Origin: Dictyostelium firmibasis
Taxonomy: Eukaryota > Evosea > Eumycetozoa > Dictyosteliales > Dictyosteliaceae
Length of the DNA stretch: 64,000 nt
Direction: 5' to 3'
NCBI GenBank assembly: GCA_036169595.1
Contig: CM069769.1
Coordinates: 2,080,001 to 2,144,000, forward strand
The position numbers and the translations under genes are program-made. The stretch's first letter is position 1. Each line of letters starts with the position of its first letter. The notes under the pieces were generated by a model. It did no database searches, was not told where the DNA came from, and saw only the letters and a list, made by a program, of their open reading frames with translations. Below are positions 45,135 through 64,000 of this stretch, one piece after another.

Positions 45135-46459
45135 TTAATAATCATATTTTTTTGTTAAATATAATAGTAAAATACAAGTTATAACTAATAAACCAGTAAG
45201 AACATAAAATCCAATATAAAAATTAGAAACAAAATAAGTAAAGACAAATGCTAAAACTAAACCAGTGACAGTGACAAATTGAATTGCAGCATTTGAAGGT
45301 AATGGCTTCTTTTGATATAAATAACCAACCAAAGAATAAACGAATACTGTCATACCTAATTTTAGAATAGTATACGTGATGTAGGCAACGTAAAAGTAAC
45401 TGGTATGATTTTGATCCTCATCACTATCATAGACATAGATGTGTGATGCAATGATTGCTAAAATCCCCATAACCAATAGAATGATAACCACAAACATTTT
45501 CTTTAATCTATCGAATAGGAAACCAATTATCAATGGTGTTAGTGTAGAAACTAAAATATTTACACCAATAAAAACATATTGATCGACAGTGACAACCCCA
45601 GTTATACCAAATTGACTAGAAAAACCAATGAAAACAATTGATGGTATTATAAATAGGAATTTTTTATCAAAAACAACTTTAAATGGTGATATTAATTCTT
45701 CAACTAAATCAGATCCTAAACCATCACCTCTAATTCTACTTGGATTTCCTAACAATAAAATTAATAATACTCCGATAATAAGAAATATTATAAACATAAT
45801 TATAAATCCCACATTACTTTCACTTTGAACTTTATTTAATGTAAATTGAAATAATCCTTGTAAAAGTTGTGTAACTGAAAAAAACTAATTATTTTATTTT
45901 AAATCAATAAATATTAGAAATAAAATATATATATATATTAATATTTAATTTAATTTTAAAATGATTATTACTTACTATACCAAAGTTTAAACCAATATTT
46001 GTTTTATCAGAGATATAAAAAATAAAAGCACCTGCTGAAATCCATAATAACTCTAAAGCAAATGGTGAAATAATTATCGAAACAAGGTCAGCAGAGGATG
46101 CATATACAAAAATAAGGAATGTTATAAAGAATAGAATAGTTGATATTAACATTGCTAATTTTTCACGTATTCTAGATATTAATAATGGTGATCCTAAAAT
46201 TGCGATAACATATACTAAATAAATAAAAATTCCTTCGACATCTGATGATAATTGGTTTGGTGTAGCCTTTTTTTTTTTTTTTTTTTTCTAAAGATTAATA
46301 TTTATAAAATCATTACTTTTATTATTTTTTTTTTTTTATAATTACAATACTAAAAAATAAAATAAAAAACATCATACAACCCAACATTACAGAATTTAAT
46401 ATTGGGTTATTTCTTTTTCTTGAATCACCACCTAAAAGGGGATCGTTCACCCTTTCCAT
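45135..46459 (-). CDS. UNC-93-like multi-pass membrane protein, three exons
   Basis: Exons 46459-46346, 46266-45981 and 45874-45135 join in frame to 379 residues. Donor choice in exon 2 (TTTG|GTATAG) is forced by the frame. The start MERVNDPLLGGDSRKRNNPI is followed by repeated hydrophobic segments of about 20 residues (for example FIMFIIFLIIGVLLILLLG, IIGFLFDRLKKMFVVIILLV, ATPNQLSSDVEGIFIYLVYV), about ten to eleven in all. The loop after helix 2 (SRIREKLAMLIST) and FGITGVVTVDQYVFIGV fit the MFS-type UNC-93/UNC93A family. Members act as ion-channel regulators or lysosomal trafficking factors in animals. The exon-1/2 acceptor lies at the end of a 20-A run and is the least certain junction. Confidence 0.7.
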
Positions 46460-47213
46460 TATTTTAAAAATTTAAAGTTTTCAATAAAAAAAAAAAAAAA
46501 ATAAAATAAATGGTCCTATGGGAAATAAAAAAGAAGAATAAAAATTTGAAAAATAAAAAAATAAAAAAAAAAAAAACTCATTACCTCCCCCAATAAAATA
46601 AAAAAAAAATCTTTTTACAAAAATAAAAAAAATAAAAAAATAAAATTTTTTTAAATAATTATTTGAATTTAAAAAAAAATTGGTTTGGTGTCAATAGAAA
46701 ATAAATTTAAAATTAATATCGTCACCATCGGTATTGAAAAAAATTACTACAATAAATAAATTTTGATTTTAATTGGTCTGAAATGATCTTAAATTAATTA
46801 TTATTTTTTTTCTTATAAAAGTATTTAGCTATAAGTTATTTATAACATCTCCCTTAATAGAGATAATGATATTATGTAATTGATTTTTAAAAATACATAT
46901 TTTCCATTTTTTTAATCTTCAACGAAAAGTATATGATTATTTAAATTTTTTTTTAAAATAATAAAATTACTTTATTGTTATTATATATACCTTTAATATA
47001 AATAATTATCGTAAAAGATGTTGTAATGTATTATAAGTAAAAAATTGTTATAAATCAATTCAATAAAAAAAAAAAAAAAAATTTTTACAATATCCATCAA
47101 ATACCTTTAAACTAGATATGAAAACCTAGTATTAATATATTTATATCAAATTTAATAATTTCATAAAAAAAATCCAATATTAAGGTCTAAAGATTTTTTT
47201 ACAAGTGGATGGC
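46460..47213. other. A+T-rich intergenic region
   Basis: No gene. ATATGAAAACCTAG near 47115 resembles a phrase near 22453 in the tRNA-Asn flank. Confidence 0.4.
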
Positions 47214-47233
47214 TTTTAATAATATTTTTTTTT

Positions 47234-47379
47234 AATAACCTCATCCAATTGGATGTGTTCGAATCATGTTTTTATTTATTAATTATTTTAAATTAAAATT
47301 TTTTTCTGAGACCACGTTGAACCAAGGCCATGGAGGCTGTGGTATTCATTTTGAAACCACTATGCTAAGCCCCACAATT
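47234..47379 (-). repeat. SINE-like repeat upstream of tRNA-Lys, with flanking direct repeats
   Basis: Minus-strand copy with palindromic tail, A+T linker, a shortened hairpin region (about 20 bases missing between ACCACGTT and GAACCAAGG on +) and a complete head (CTATGCTAAGCCCC on +). TTTTAATAATATT occurs at 47214-47226 and again at 47380-47392, a probable 13-bp or longer target-site duplication. The head faces the tRNA, which starts at 47458. Confidence 0.8.
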
Positions 47380-47457
47380 TTTTAATAATATTTTTTTTTA
47401 AATTTGGATAATTTTTTAATAATAAATTCACCTGTTTTATCCAATAATTTCAAAAAT

Positions 47458-47530
47458 GCCCAGATAGCTCAGTCGGTAGAGCGCAAGGCTTTTAACCTTG
47501 TGGTCGGGGGTTCGAGCCCCCCTTTGGGCG
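47458..47530 (+). tRNA. tRNA-Lys (anticodon UUU)
   Basis: A 73-nt cloverleaf: acceptor GCCCAGA/TTTGGGC with a G discriminator, D arm GCTC/GAGC, anticodon stem CAAGG/CCTTG with loop CTTTTAA (anticodon TTT), T arm GGGGG/CCCCC with loop TTCGAGC. No intron. A TTTT terminator begins at 47535. Confidence 0.97.
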
Positions 47531-47560
47531 TATCTTTTGGCCATCTCGTAATAGATCAAG

Positions 47561-47571
47561 GGTTCGATTCC
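47561..47571 (+). promoter_or_regulatory. External B-box-like motif, 31 bp downstream of tRNA-Lys
   Basis: GGTTCGATTCC, a perfect B-box consensus outside the tRNA, at the same spacing as at the two tRNA-Glu genes. Confidence 0.65.
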
Positions 47572-48357
47572 GTAGGAAATCCAAAATTAAACGAACTCGG
47601 ACTGGCAAAAAAAAACTTTGCGATCTAACATTGTGGTAGAAATCTTAAGTTGATTGGAAATAAGAATGTGTTTCTCTTCTATTTCAAATGGAAAATGCCA
47701 AGATAGCCCTCATTAGCACAGCCATCTAATCCTACCTCATTCAACCACACAATACCATATAGAAAAACTAAATCTCAACTTTAAATAACCTTTAAACACA
47801 TACAAAGCCACAACTTTTTTCTTAAACCACTTAACCTTTCCAAAAAATTGATTAAATAAACACTTTTCAAATAGAAAATTGCTATTCAATAAAAAAAAAT
47901 AAACTACTGAAAAGGAACTGGCCTTTTACAACTATAATCCAGTATTTAATAAGAAAAAATAATAATTAAGGCTATTTGAAACCTTTATTATCAATTTTTC
48001 AATAAACTAACGATACATCTTGCATCATAGGTAAAAAAAATATTCAATATAATATTTATTTTATAAGAAAATCTTAAAAAACCAATCTTATGTAAAAAAA
48101 AAAAAAAAAAAAAAAAATTTATTTAATTTCCCTGATAAGGTTAAAACTGTAGCTTTTTGGAACATTTCTTCCATTATATTCATATTATCTTTTAAAAATG
48201 TTTAAAAAAAAATATTAAACTGGTGTTCATTTTTTTTTGAAAAAAAAAAAAAAAAAAAAAAAAAAACATGACAACCACAATCTCATTTTTTTTTGTTTTT
48301 CATTAAAAAATGTTTAGCCATATATAACAATAAAAAAAGAGATTAAAAAAAAACAGA
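47572..48357. other. Intergenic region between tRNA-Lys and the AAA+ gene
   Basis: Moderately mixed composition to about 47950 without a credible reading frame, then A/T runs. No repeat family from the other tRNA flanks is seen here. Confidence 0.4.
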
Positions 48358-48531
48358 ACAAAACAAAATAAAAAAAACAAAACAATACAAAACAAAATAA
48401 AAAAAACAAAACAATACAAAACAAAACAAAACAAAACAAAACAAAATAAAGCAAAACAAAATAAAGCAAAACAAAACAAAACAAAACAAAACAAAACAAA
48501 ACAAAACAAAACAAAACAAAACAAAACAAAA
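48358..48531 (+). repeat. AAAAC pentanucleotide tract abutting a start codon
   Basis: Imperfect (AAAAC)n, with AAAAT and AAAGC variants, ending about 7 bp before the ATG at 48538. It must form part of the 5' UTR or core promoter of the next gene. Confidence 0.85.
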
Positions 48532-48537
48532 AATAAT

Positions 48538-48906
48538 ATGAGGAGGGCTATAAAAAAGAATTTTATAAAATTCACAGGAAGACTTGGGTTTGGTTCGCAA
48601 AAAAATAATGAAATAGATGAGAATGCAACCGATGAACAAATTATATCAGAAGAGCCAATAGAAACAGTGGATCAACCTATCAAATTAGAAAATGGAGAAT
48701 TAGATCAACTTATTCAATCATTTAAACAATATTTATCTTCTTGTATAATAAAAGAAAATATAATCAACAATGATAGTAATTCACCTCAAATCATATTAGA
48801 TGATGATTATAATAATGTTAATTCTGAAATTCTATTTGATCCTGATTACAACATAAATGAAATTGAGCCATTAGATTTACATAATCACAATAATAATAAT
48901 AATAAC

Positions 48907-49002
<96 letters not shown>

Positions 49003-49428
49003 CAACAAAAAACAACCCCAAATTCAAGTAGTCTAAGTGTAAACAAATCATCAATAATAAATAGTAACGATAGTGGTGAATTCTTTAATAGAAAACATAG
49101 AAAGCAACAAAAATTTAATATAAACATACCAAATGATTTAATACATTCAATATTTTTATGTATAATATCAAATTCAAACATGTTAATTGATACAACGGCA
49201 TTTACAAACAGAACAAGAAATAAACGTCGTACATCTAGCAAAGGAAAATCAAATAAACATCAACACCAACATCAACAAAATCATTTTTCAACAGGTTATA
49301 TACTATCAAAGATTATTCCTTTAATGTGTGGATTAACTTGCGCTTATATTTCATGCACTAATACTACAACACCTGAAGAATTAGTTAAACAAATATTTTT
49401 AAACTTACCTACTAAAAAAACGGACATT

Positions 49429-49507
<79 letters not shown>

Positions 49508-49677
49508 TAGAAAAACAACCATTACCATATCAAAATCCAATAAGTCAAACATCATATATACCAAAACAAGTACTTGAAAATAACACCCCAAATTCTATAT
49601 CAAGATCAACTTCAAATGCTTCTTCCGCTTACCACAATACCTCTCAATCCCGATTGGATGGTTGTACCAATAATAAC

Positions 49678-49762
<85 letters not shown>

Positions 49763-50217
49763 TTCAATTAACTCCACCAAATAAAGGATTAAATAAACAA
49801 CAAAATCAAATGGGTAGTAAAAGTAAAATACAGCAGCAACAAGAATTTAAAAAAGATTATGAAATGGTAGATATATTAGTAGTTGATGATATGGATATAG
49901 CGCCACTTGCAACAAGATATACTTTACTTCAAATGATGTCATATAGAAAAGTTGCTTTTAAAGGATCAACCTATAACACTCCAAAAGATTTCACAATCAT
50001 CGCAACCATTAATTACAATAGCAACAACAGTAATAATGATGAAATTGAATCCTTATCACCACTAATGTTGGATAACTTTTTATTAAATTATAAATTATCC
50101 GAAAGATTATTTATACCAAAATTAAAAATTAATTTAAATAACTATAATAATAACAATGAAAAGTATATAAATACAGAAACTATTGAGAACAATACAAATA
50201 ACGAAGATAGTAGTATC

Positions 50218-50283
<66 letters not shown>

Positions 50284-50994
50284 TATATATTATCGCCATA
50301 TAGAATTACAGGATTGAGGGATATTTATTTATCAAAACAAACTTATATATCTAATGATATAGATCAATATATTCGTACCATTATAGTAAACCTCAGAAAT
50401 CATCCTTTGGTAACATTTGGACCGTCACCTCGTGCCACACCAAACTTTATATTAGCTTCTAAATCATTAGCTTTACTATCTGGAAAAAACTTTGTAACAC
50501 CAACTCATATTCTATCAATTGCAATTCAAGTTTTAAATCATAGAATTTTCTTATTTAATCCATTCTCTTCAATTGATAGTAATAATAACAATAGTAATCA
50601 AAATAATATTTATAATAGCTCCAATAATAATAATTATAGTGATGATGAAAGATTATCACCACTTCATATAATATCACCATTGTTAAATTATGAATCTACA
50701 CTAAATGAAAATCAAAATAACAATTCAACCCTAAAATCATTAAAAGAAGCAACATTATTACCACCTCCACCAATAGAAATTACAAGTGCATTCAGTGGTG
50801 CTAACAATGATAATGATTTATCGTTCAGATCAACTAGTCATAAACAAAAGGTAGCTTTTAGTAATGAACTGCAATCTTCAAACCAACGTAATCAACACCA
50901 ACAACAACAACAACGAATAACTAATGAATCCTATTGCTATGACTCTTTCCAAATTATCAAAATTATTTTAGAGAATATACCTTCACCTATATAA
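48538..50994 (+). CDS. MoxR/Mg-chelatase-like AAA+ protein, apparently without Walker A
   Basis: 818 residues in one exon, with long Asn and Gln tracts. A Walker-B-like DILVVDDMDIAP (about 445) is followed by RYTLLQMMSYRKV and a sensor-1-like PKDFTIIATINY. The best signature is C-terminal: LVTFGPSPRATPNFILASKS with LALLSGKNFVTPTHI and IQVLNHRI, matching the MoxR-type AAA lid (GxSPRAxxxLxxAxxxxAxxxGRxxVxPxDV...VLxHR). In the N-terminal half I find no GxxGxGK(S/T); the nearest candidate, GRLGFGSQK at about 14-22, is poorly placed. It may be a non-hydrolysing AAA+ relative. The biological role is unknown. Confidence 0.65.
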
Positions 50995-51078
50995 ATAAAA
51001 AATATAAATGAAAATAAAATATATATATGTGTGTAAAGAGTAACAATTTGGAAAAAAAAAAAAGAGTAGTATTGATTT

Positions 51079-51109
<31 letters not shown>

Positions 51110-51223
51110 TACATAATTAAACTATAATTATAATCGTCTAATTCTATTTATTGTTTTTTCCTATTTTTTTTTTTTTTTTTTTTTTTTTGTTAAATGAAAA
51201 ATTTGGCCATATTTTTTTTTTTT

Positions 51224-52478
51224 TTAATTTTCATATTTATTAAATTGAAGACCCTTTGGTGGTTCGCCAACTACTTTTTTAGAACCCACTTCATCCCAAT
51301 TTGTTGATAAAACTGTACCATTTGATTCAGTGAAAGATTTCATCATTGCTCTTTGTTGCTCTTCAGAACCTTTGGCAAAGATGTCTCTAAAAATTTTATT
51401 TAATGCTTGGTCACCCTCTAATTTCTCTTCTGGCTCATTTGGAAGTTTATCCCAATCCTTTTTAGAGGCATATGGTGATGGTACCGCTGGTGAGGTGGTG
51501 GTTTGATCCATTAAACCCACTGGACCTGATTTTTCTGTGAATTCGAGTGTATCCCACTTGATGGCTCTTGATTTCTTCATTTTAATTTCAACCTTTGTTG
51601 AATAAAAATGAATTGTACTTTCCTTTTCCACTATTGGGTCAAACAAATCCATTTCGAATAAGAACTCACTATCATTCGCTAATGGGAATGATATATTTAC
51701 AGACTTTGCTGAGAGAATAATCTTTGAATTTGATGCAGTTGCATATTTTGCAAAAATTGTTAATACAACATGTGATTCAGTTTGGTACCATTCATGCTTA
51801 ACTTTATTACCTGATGATGGTATTGGTAATTTTGGTGTTGATGAATCTGTTGTTGTTGTAGTATTGGTATTAGTTGGTGTTGGTGTTGGTGTTGGTGTTG
51901 GTGTTGGTGTTGGTGTTGGTGTTGGTGTTGGTGTTGGTGTTGGTGTAGTAGTTGGTTTTTCTGGTACTTTTGTTACTGGTGTAGTTGTTGGATTTGATTG
52001 AATCTCTGCTTTAGATTTTCTAATCCAAATTTTAAATAATGAATTTTCAGAATCAATTGATTGACCTTTTTCAAATGTTTTTAATGCTGTATCAAATTCT
52101 TCTAACTCAAAACAAAGTTGGCTGTTTTTTTTTATTATAAAAAAAATGAAACATATAAAAAAAATAATAAAAATAATAATTAATTAATTGAATTCATTAA
52201 TTGCAATAAACAAATAAAATAAAAAATATTAAAAAAATAAAAATTCCTACTTACCCTTTTTTAAGATAATACTTTGAATTATTTGAATCTAATTTAATTG
52301 AAGTATTGATATCTGATAAAGCTTCTTTTAAATTTGACAATTTAGAGTGACATTGAGATCTTTTAAAGAATACCTCTGCATTATTTGGTAATTCTGAACA
52401 AACTTTATCGTAACATTTTAATGCTTCTTCATATTGTTCATCAACAAAAAAAGAGTTTCCTTCATTTAGTTGTTCCAT
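51224..52478 (-). CDS. sgt1: SGT1 (SUGT1), HSP90 co-chaperone, two exons
   Basis: Exon 1 is 52478-52255, exon 2 52121-51224; donor GTAAGT; 373 residues. SGT1 links HSP90 to SCF ubiquitin ligases and kinetochore assembly. The TPR domain is residues 1-110 (NEGNSFFVDEQYEEALKCYD, SKYYLKKGQLCFELEEFDTA). A Thr-Pro dipeptide repeat (about 134-152, GGTGTT-type DNA at 51888-51942) and a Pro/Thr linker follow. The CS domain starts near 176 (KVKHEWYQTESHVVLTIFAK) and includes KVEIKMKKSRAIKWDTLE. The C-terminal SGS domain carries YASKKDWDKLPNEPEE, DQALNKIFRDIFAKGSEEQQ, RAMMKSFTESNGTVLSTNW and the closing VGSKKV motif. All three domains are present, so the gene looks intact. Convergent with the AAA+ gene (229 bp). 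Confidence 0.93.
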
Positions 52479-52890
52479 ATTTTTAAGTGAGTTATTTTCT
52501 TCAAAAAAAAAAAAAAAAAAAAAAAAAGTATATGCAATATATTGAAATAAAAAATAAGTTTTGAAATTTTTGAACAAAATTTTTTTTTTTAAAAAAAAAA
52601 TTGTGAAAAAATAAAAAAATATTGAAAAAAAAAATAAAAAAAATAATAAGAAAAATAAGATAAATTTCAAAGTTATTTCGTTGATTTAAAAATAGAATTT
52701 AGAAATCAGCTCATTTGAGAAACTTTGAAAAAAAAACAAAAAAAAAAAAAAAAAATATACTTAAATATTTATATGTTGTATTGGATTCTTTTTTTTTTTT
52801 TTTTTTAATAATATTTTTTTATTTATTTTTTTTTAGATTTTTTATTTTTTTTATTTATTTTTAGAGACACATAATATAATTTTTTAAAAT
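52479..52890. other. A+T-rich spacer between nap1 3' end and sgt1 start
   Basis: Poly-A and poly-T runs only; must hold the minus-strand sgt1 promoter. Confidence 0.5.
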
Positions 52891-53766
52891 TTATTGTTGT
52901 TTACAATCTTGTGGTTGTTGTGGTTGAGCTTTACCTTTACCAGATGGCTTTTTAATGGTTTGTTCTTCTTCATCATCATCTTCTTCATCGTCTTCACCAT
53001 CTTCATCATCGAATTCTTCACCTTCACCGAAATCGTAATCATTTTCTTCAGAATCGGAAGCACGACCTAAAAAGAAGTTGACAGCTTCTGGGATGACGAC
53101 ATCCTTTAATTTGGCGATAATTTGATATTGGATGTACATGATTTCATCAGCTTCATCTTCACTGGTTGGTTCTTGAGTTGGTGAGACAAAAGTGCTAAAG
53201 AAACATGGAACGACTTCTTGGACGGTGGTTGAAGTGGTTGAAGCAGCTTTACCTTTAGTTGGTTTTGATTTAACGGTTTTCTTTTTAGATTGAACTGTAA
53301 AGTTTTTACCATCTTTCCAATTGATTGGAGTTGAGACGATTTCATTTAATTCGCCGTCTTCTTCGAGTTTAACAGTTTTGGTGATGACATTGTTGGTGAA
53401 GAATGGATTTTCACTAAAGTGGAAATCTAATGAATAGTCTTGGTTATCACCGACTTGAACGATTTTAATGTCAACTAAATATTCTAATGCTTCAATATCA
53501 CATTCTTCAAGGAGATCTTTGACTTCGGTGTTTTGTAAAACGTGTAACCAGAACTTTGGAACACCTTTATCAGCTGGATTAGATTTAAGGTTTTCAACTT
53601 CAATTGGTGCTTTACATTGTTGATCCTCTTTGGTTGGTTCAACTTTACCTGATACAATTTCAAATCTCTTTTCTGCGAGTGGTTGGAATTTTTCTAAATA
53701 TTTCTTTTCAATTGCTAAAATCTCTTTTTCCATTTCTTCTGTTAATTCATTTTGTTTATCCTATAT

Positions 53767-53798
<32 letters not shown>

Positions 53799-54101
53799 AT
53801 TAAATTAATTAAAATATAATAAAAATAATTTAAAAAAAAATATATGAATCTCTAGAGTTAAGATAAAACTTACTTGGAGAGTGAGTAAAGCATTGATTCT
53901 GTTTAAAACTTCAGTTGAAGTGATTGCAGAGGTATCAATTGGGAGTTCCATTTCAATTTCGTTATCTTTTTTTTTTAAAAAAATTATAGAATTAAAAAAT
54001 AAAAAAAAAAAATAAAAAAAAAATGATTAGCAATTTTTAAATATAATAAAAATATTAATAAAATATTTCATAAAGAATTAAAATCACATACTTTCGGACA
54101 T
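52891..54101 (-). CDS. nap1: Nucleosome assembly protein 1 (NAP1), three exons
   Basis: Exons 54101-54092 (10 nt: Met-Ser-Glu plus one base), 53965-53874 and 53760-52891 join in frame to 323 residues. NAP1 is a histone H2A-H2B chaperone shuttling between cytoplasm and nucleus. Features: dimerisation helix (LNRINALLTLQ, EEMEKEILAIEKKYLEKFQP, LAEKRFEIVSGK), then GVPKFWLHVLQNTEVKDLLE, DFHFSENPFFTNNVITKTV, the insert with IDWKxGKN-like INWKDGKNFT, CFFSTFVSPTQEP and an acidic C-terminal tail. Codon use is less A+T-biased than neighbours, consistent with high expression. The 10-nt first exon carrying only the start is unusual and rests on a GTATGT donor and an AAAG acceptor. Confidence 0.92.
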
Positions 54102-54149
54102 TTTGGAAAGAGATTATGTATTTGTGAAAGTGGGGTAACAAACGAGAGA

Positions 54150-54190
<41 letters not shown>

Positions 54191-54236
54191 GAAAAAAAAA
54201 AATTAAAAAAAAAAAAAAAAAATAAAAAAAATTAAA

Positions 54237-54284
<48 letters not shown>

Positions 54285-54483
54285 GAAAAACTTTAACGAT
54301 TTGTGTAATGTTTATAAGAACGAGGGTTTAATAACAGTTATTCTTTATTTTAAAATTTTTTTTCTTTTTTTTTTTTTTTTTCTTTTTTTTTTTTATAAAA
54401 TCAAAATCGATTTCAAAATTGTTATTTTTTTAAAAAAAAAAAAAAAAAACGTTTGGAAGTAATAAGTTTTATAACTTCAAATT

Positions 54484-54514
<31 letters not shown>

Positions 54515-54981
54515 ATTAGATTCCAATTAATTCCTTTATTATGATTTATATAATTACATTTTTTTTGGAATAATTTTGAAATTTAATAAATAGGAATATA
54601 AATTTTTTTTTTTAAAATAAAAATATATTTGGGAATTTTTCTTCCAACCACCAAAAGGAGAATTTTTTATTTTCTTTCAAATTATTAAATTTAAAAAAAA
54701 AAAAAAAAAAAAAATTATAAATTAATTATCTAAATTTTTTGAATCCTCGTATTATTAAAAAAAAAATAAAAAATTTCTATGGGTTGAAAAAAAAAATAAA
54801 AAAAAAAAAATAAATTGGAATTTAATTTTTTTTAAATTTTTTTTCATTTCACAAATTTTAATTTTTTTTTTTTCATTATTTTATAACATATATTATTATT
54901 ATTATTTTTTTTTTATATTTATATAATTTTTATTTATTTATTTATGTATATTAAAATCATTTAATCTAATAGAATTAATAA
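54102..54981. other. Divergent A+T-rich promoter region (nap1 / ASH-repeat gene)
   Basis: 880 bp of A/T runs with scattered mixed patches (for example ACGAGGGTTTAATAACAG near 54321). No recognised RNA gene or repeat. Confidence 0.5.

Positions 54982-64000
<9,019 letters not shown>

Noticed and set aside
48303-48639. Minus-strand Phe/Leu/Cys-rich frames over the AAAAC array
   Set aside because: Artefacts of the pentanucleotide repeat, overlapping the start of the AAA+ gene on the other strand.

Overview
The window is nuclear DNA of a social amoeba, almost certainly Dictyostelium discoideum or a very close relative. The signs are extreme A+T richness, homopolymer tracts between genes, long triplet tracts read as poly-Asn, poly-Gln or poly-Ser inside proteins, short A+T-rich GT-AG introns with GTAAGT or GTATGT donors, and tRNA-gene-associated retroelements. 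No database was searched; every name rests on recognising protein motifs by eye.

Layout. 1-1754: the 3' end of a zinc-finger gene, then the Elongator subunit gene elp6. 1755-3900: a repeat nest around a tRNA-Glu gene. 4049-13024 (minus): a single 2991-residue reading frame with about nine copies of a module of roughly 190 residues that I do not recognise. 13588-16730: a second repeat nest around an identical tRNA-Glu gene on the minus strand. It contains a 5'-truncated non-LTR (TRE-type) retrotransposon joined through a poly(A) tract to a 5'-truncated TCTP copy. 17199-20700 (minus): a three-module paralogue of the giant gene. 21415-23984: two small unrecognised genes and a tRNA-Asn. 24645-35341: ESF1-like, FYVE/IPT, mitochondrial TPR and DHX35-like genes. 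35475-40011: SHQ1, UQCC1/CBP3 and CD2BP2-like genes. 41410-44869: a TKL kinase fused to a RasGEF (gefX-like). 45135-46459: a UNC-93-like membrane protein. 47234-47530: a short repeat and tRNA-Lys. 48538-50994: a MoxR-like AAA+ protein. 51224-54101: SGT1 and NAP1. 54982 to the window end: a very large protein with ASH/MSP-like beta repeats, cut by the window.

Much of the gene content serves RNA and ribosome metabolism or chaperoning: Elp6 (tRNA wobble modification), ESF1 (18S rRNA), SHQ1 (H/ACA snoRNP assembly), DHX35 and CD2BP2 (spliceosome), SGT1 (HSP90 co-chaperone) and NAP1 (histone chaperone). Nothing suggests operons. Genes are often divergent or convergent with gaps of about 130-300 bp.

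The most unusual material surrounds the tRNA genes. A short poly(A)-tailed repeat with Pol III A-box and B-box-like motifs sits upstream of three of the four tRNA genes, head toward the tRNA. Neighbouring copies or their flanks share short direct repeats that look like target-site duplications. All four tRNA genes carry an extra B-box-like motif 30-34 bp downstream. I interpret the short repeat as a tRNA-gene-targeting SINE-like family, and the LINE-TCTP join as a template-switch retrocopy. The novel repeat module of the 2991- and 1116-residue paralogues is the main protein-level unknown.
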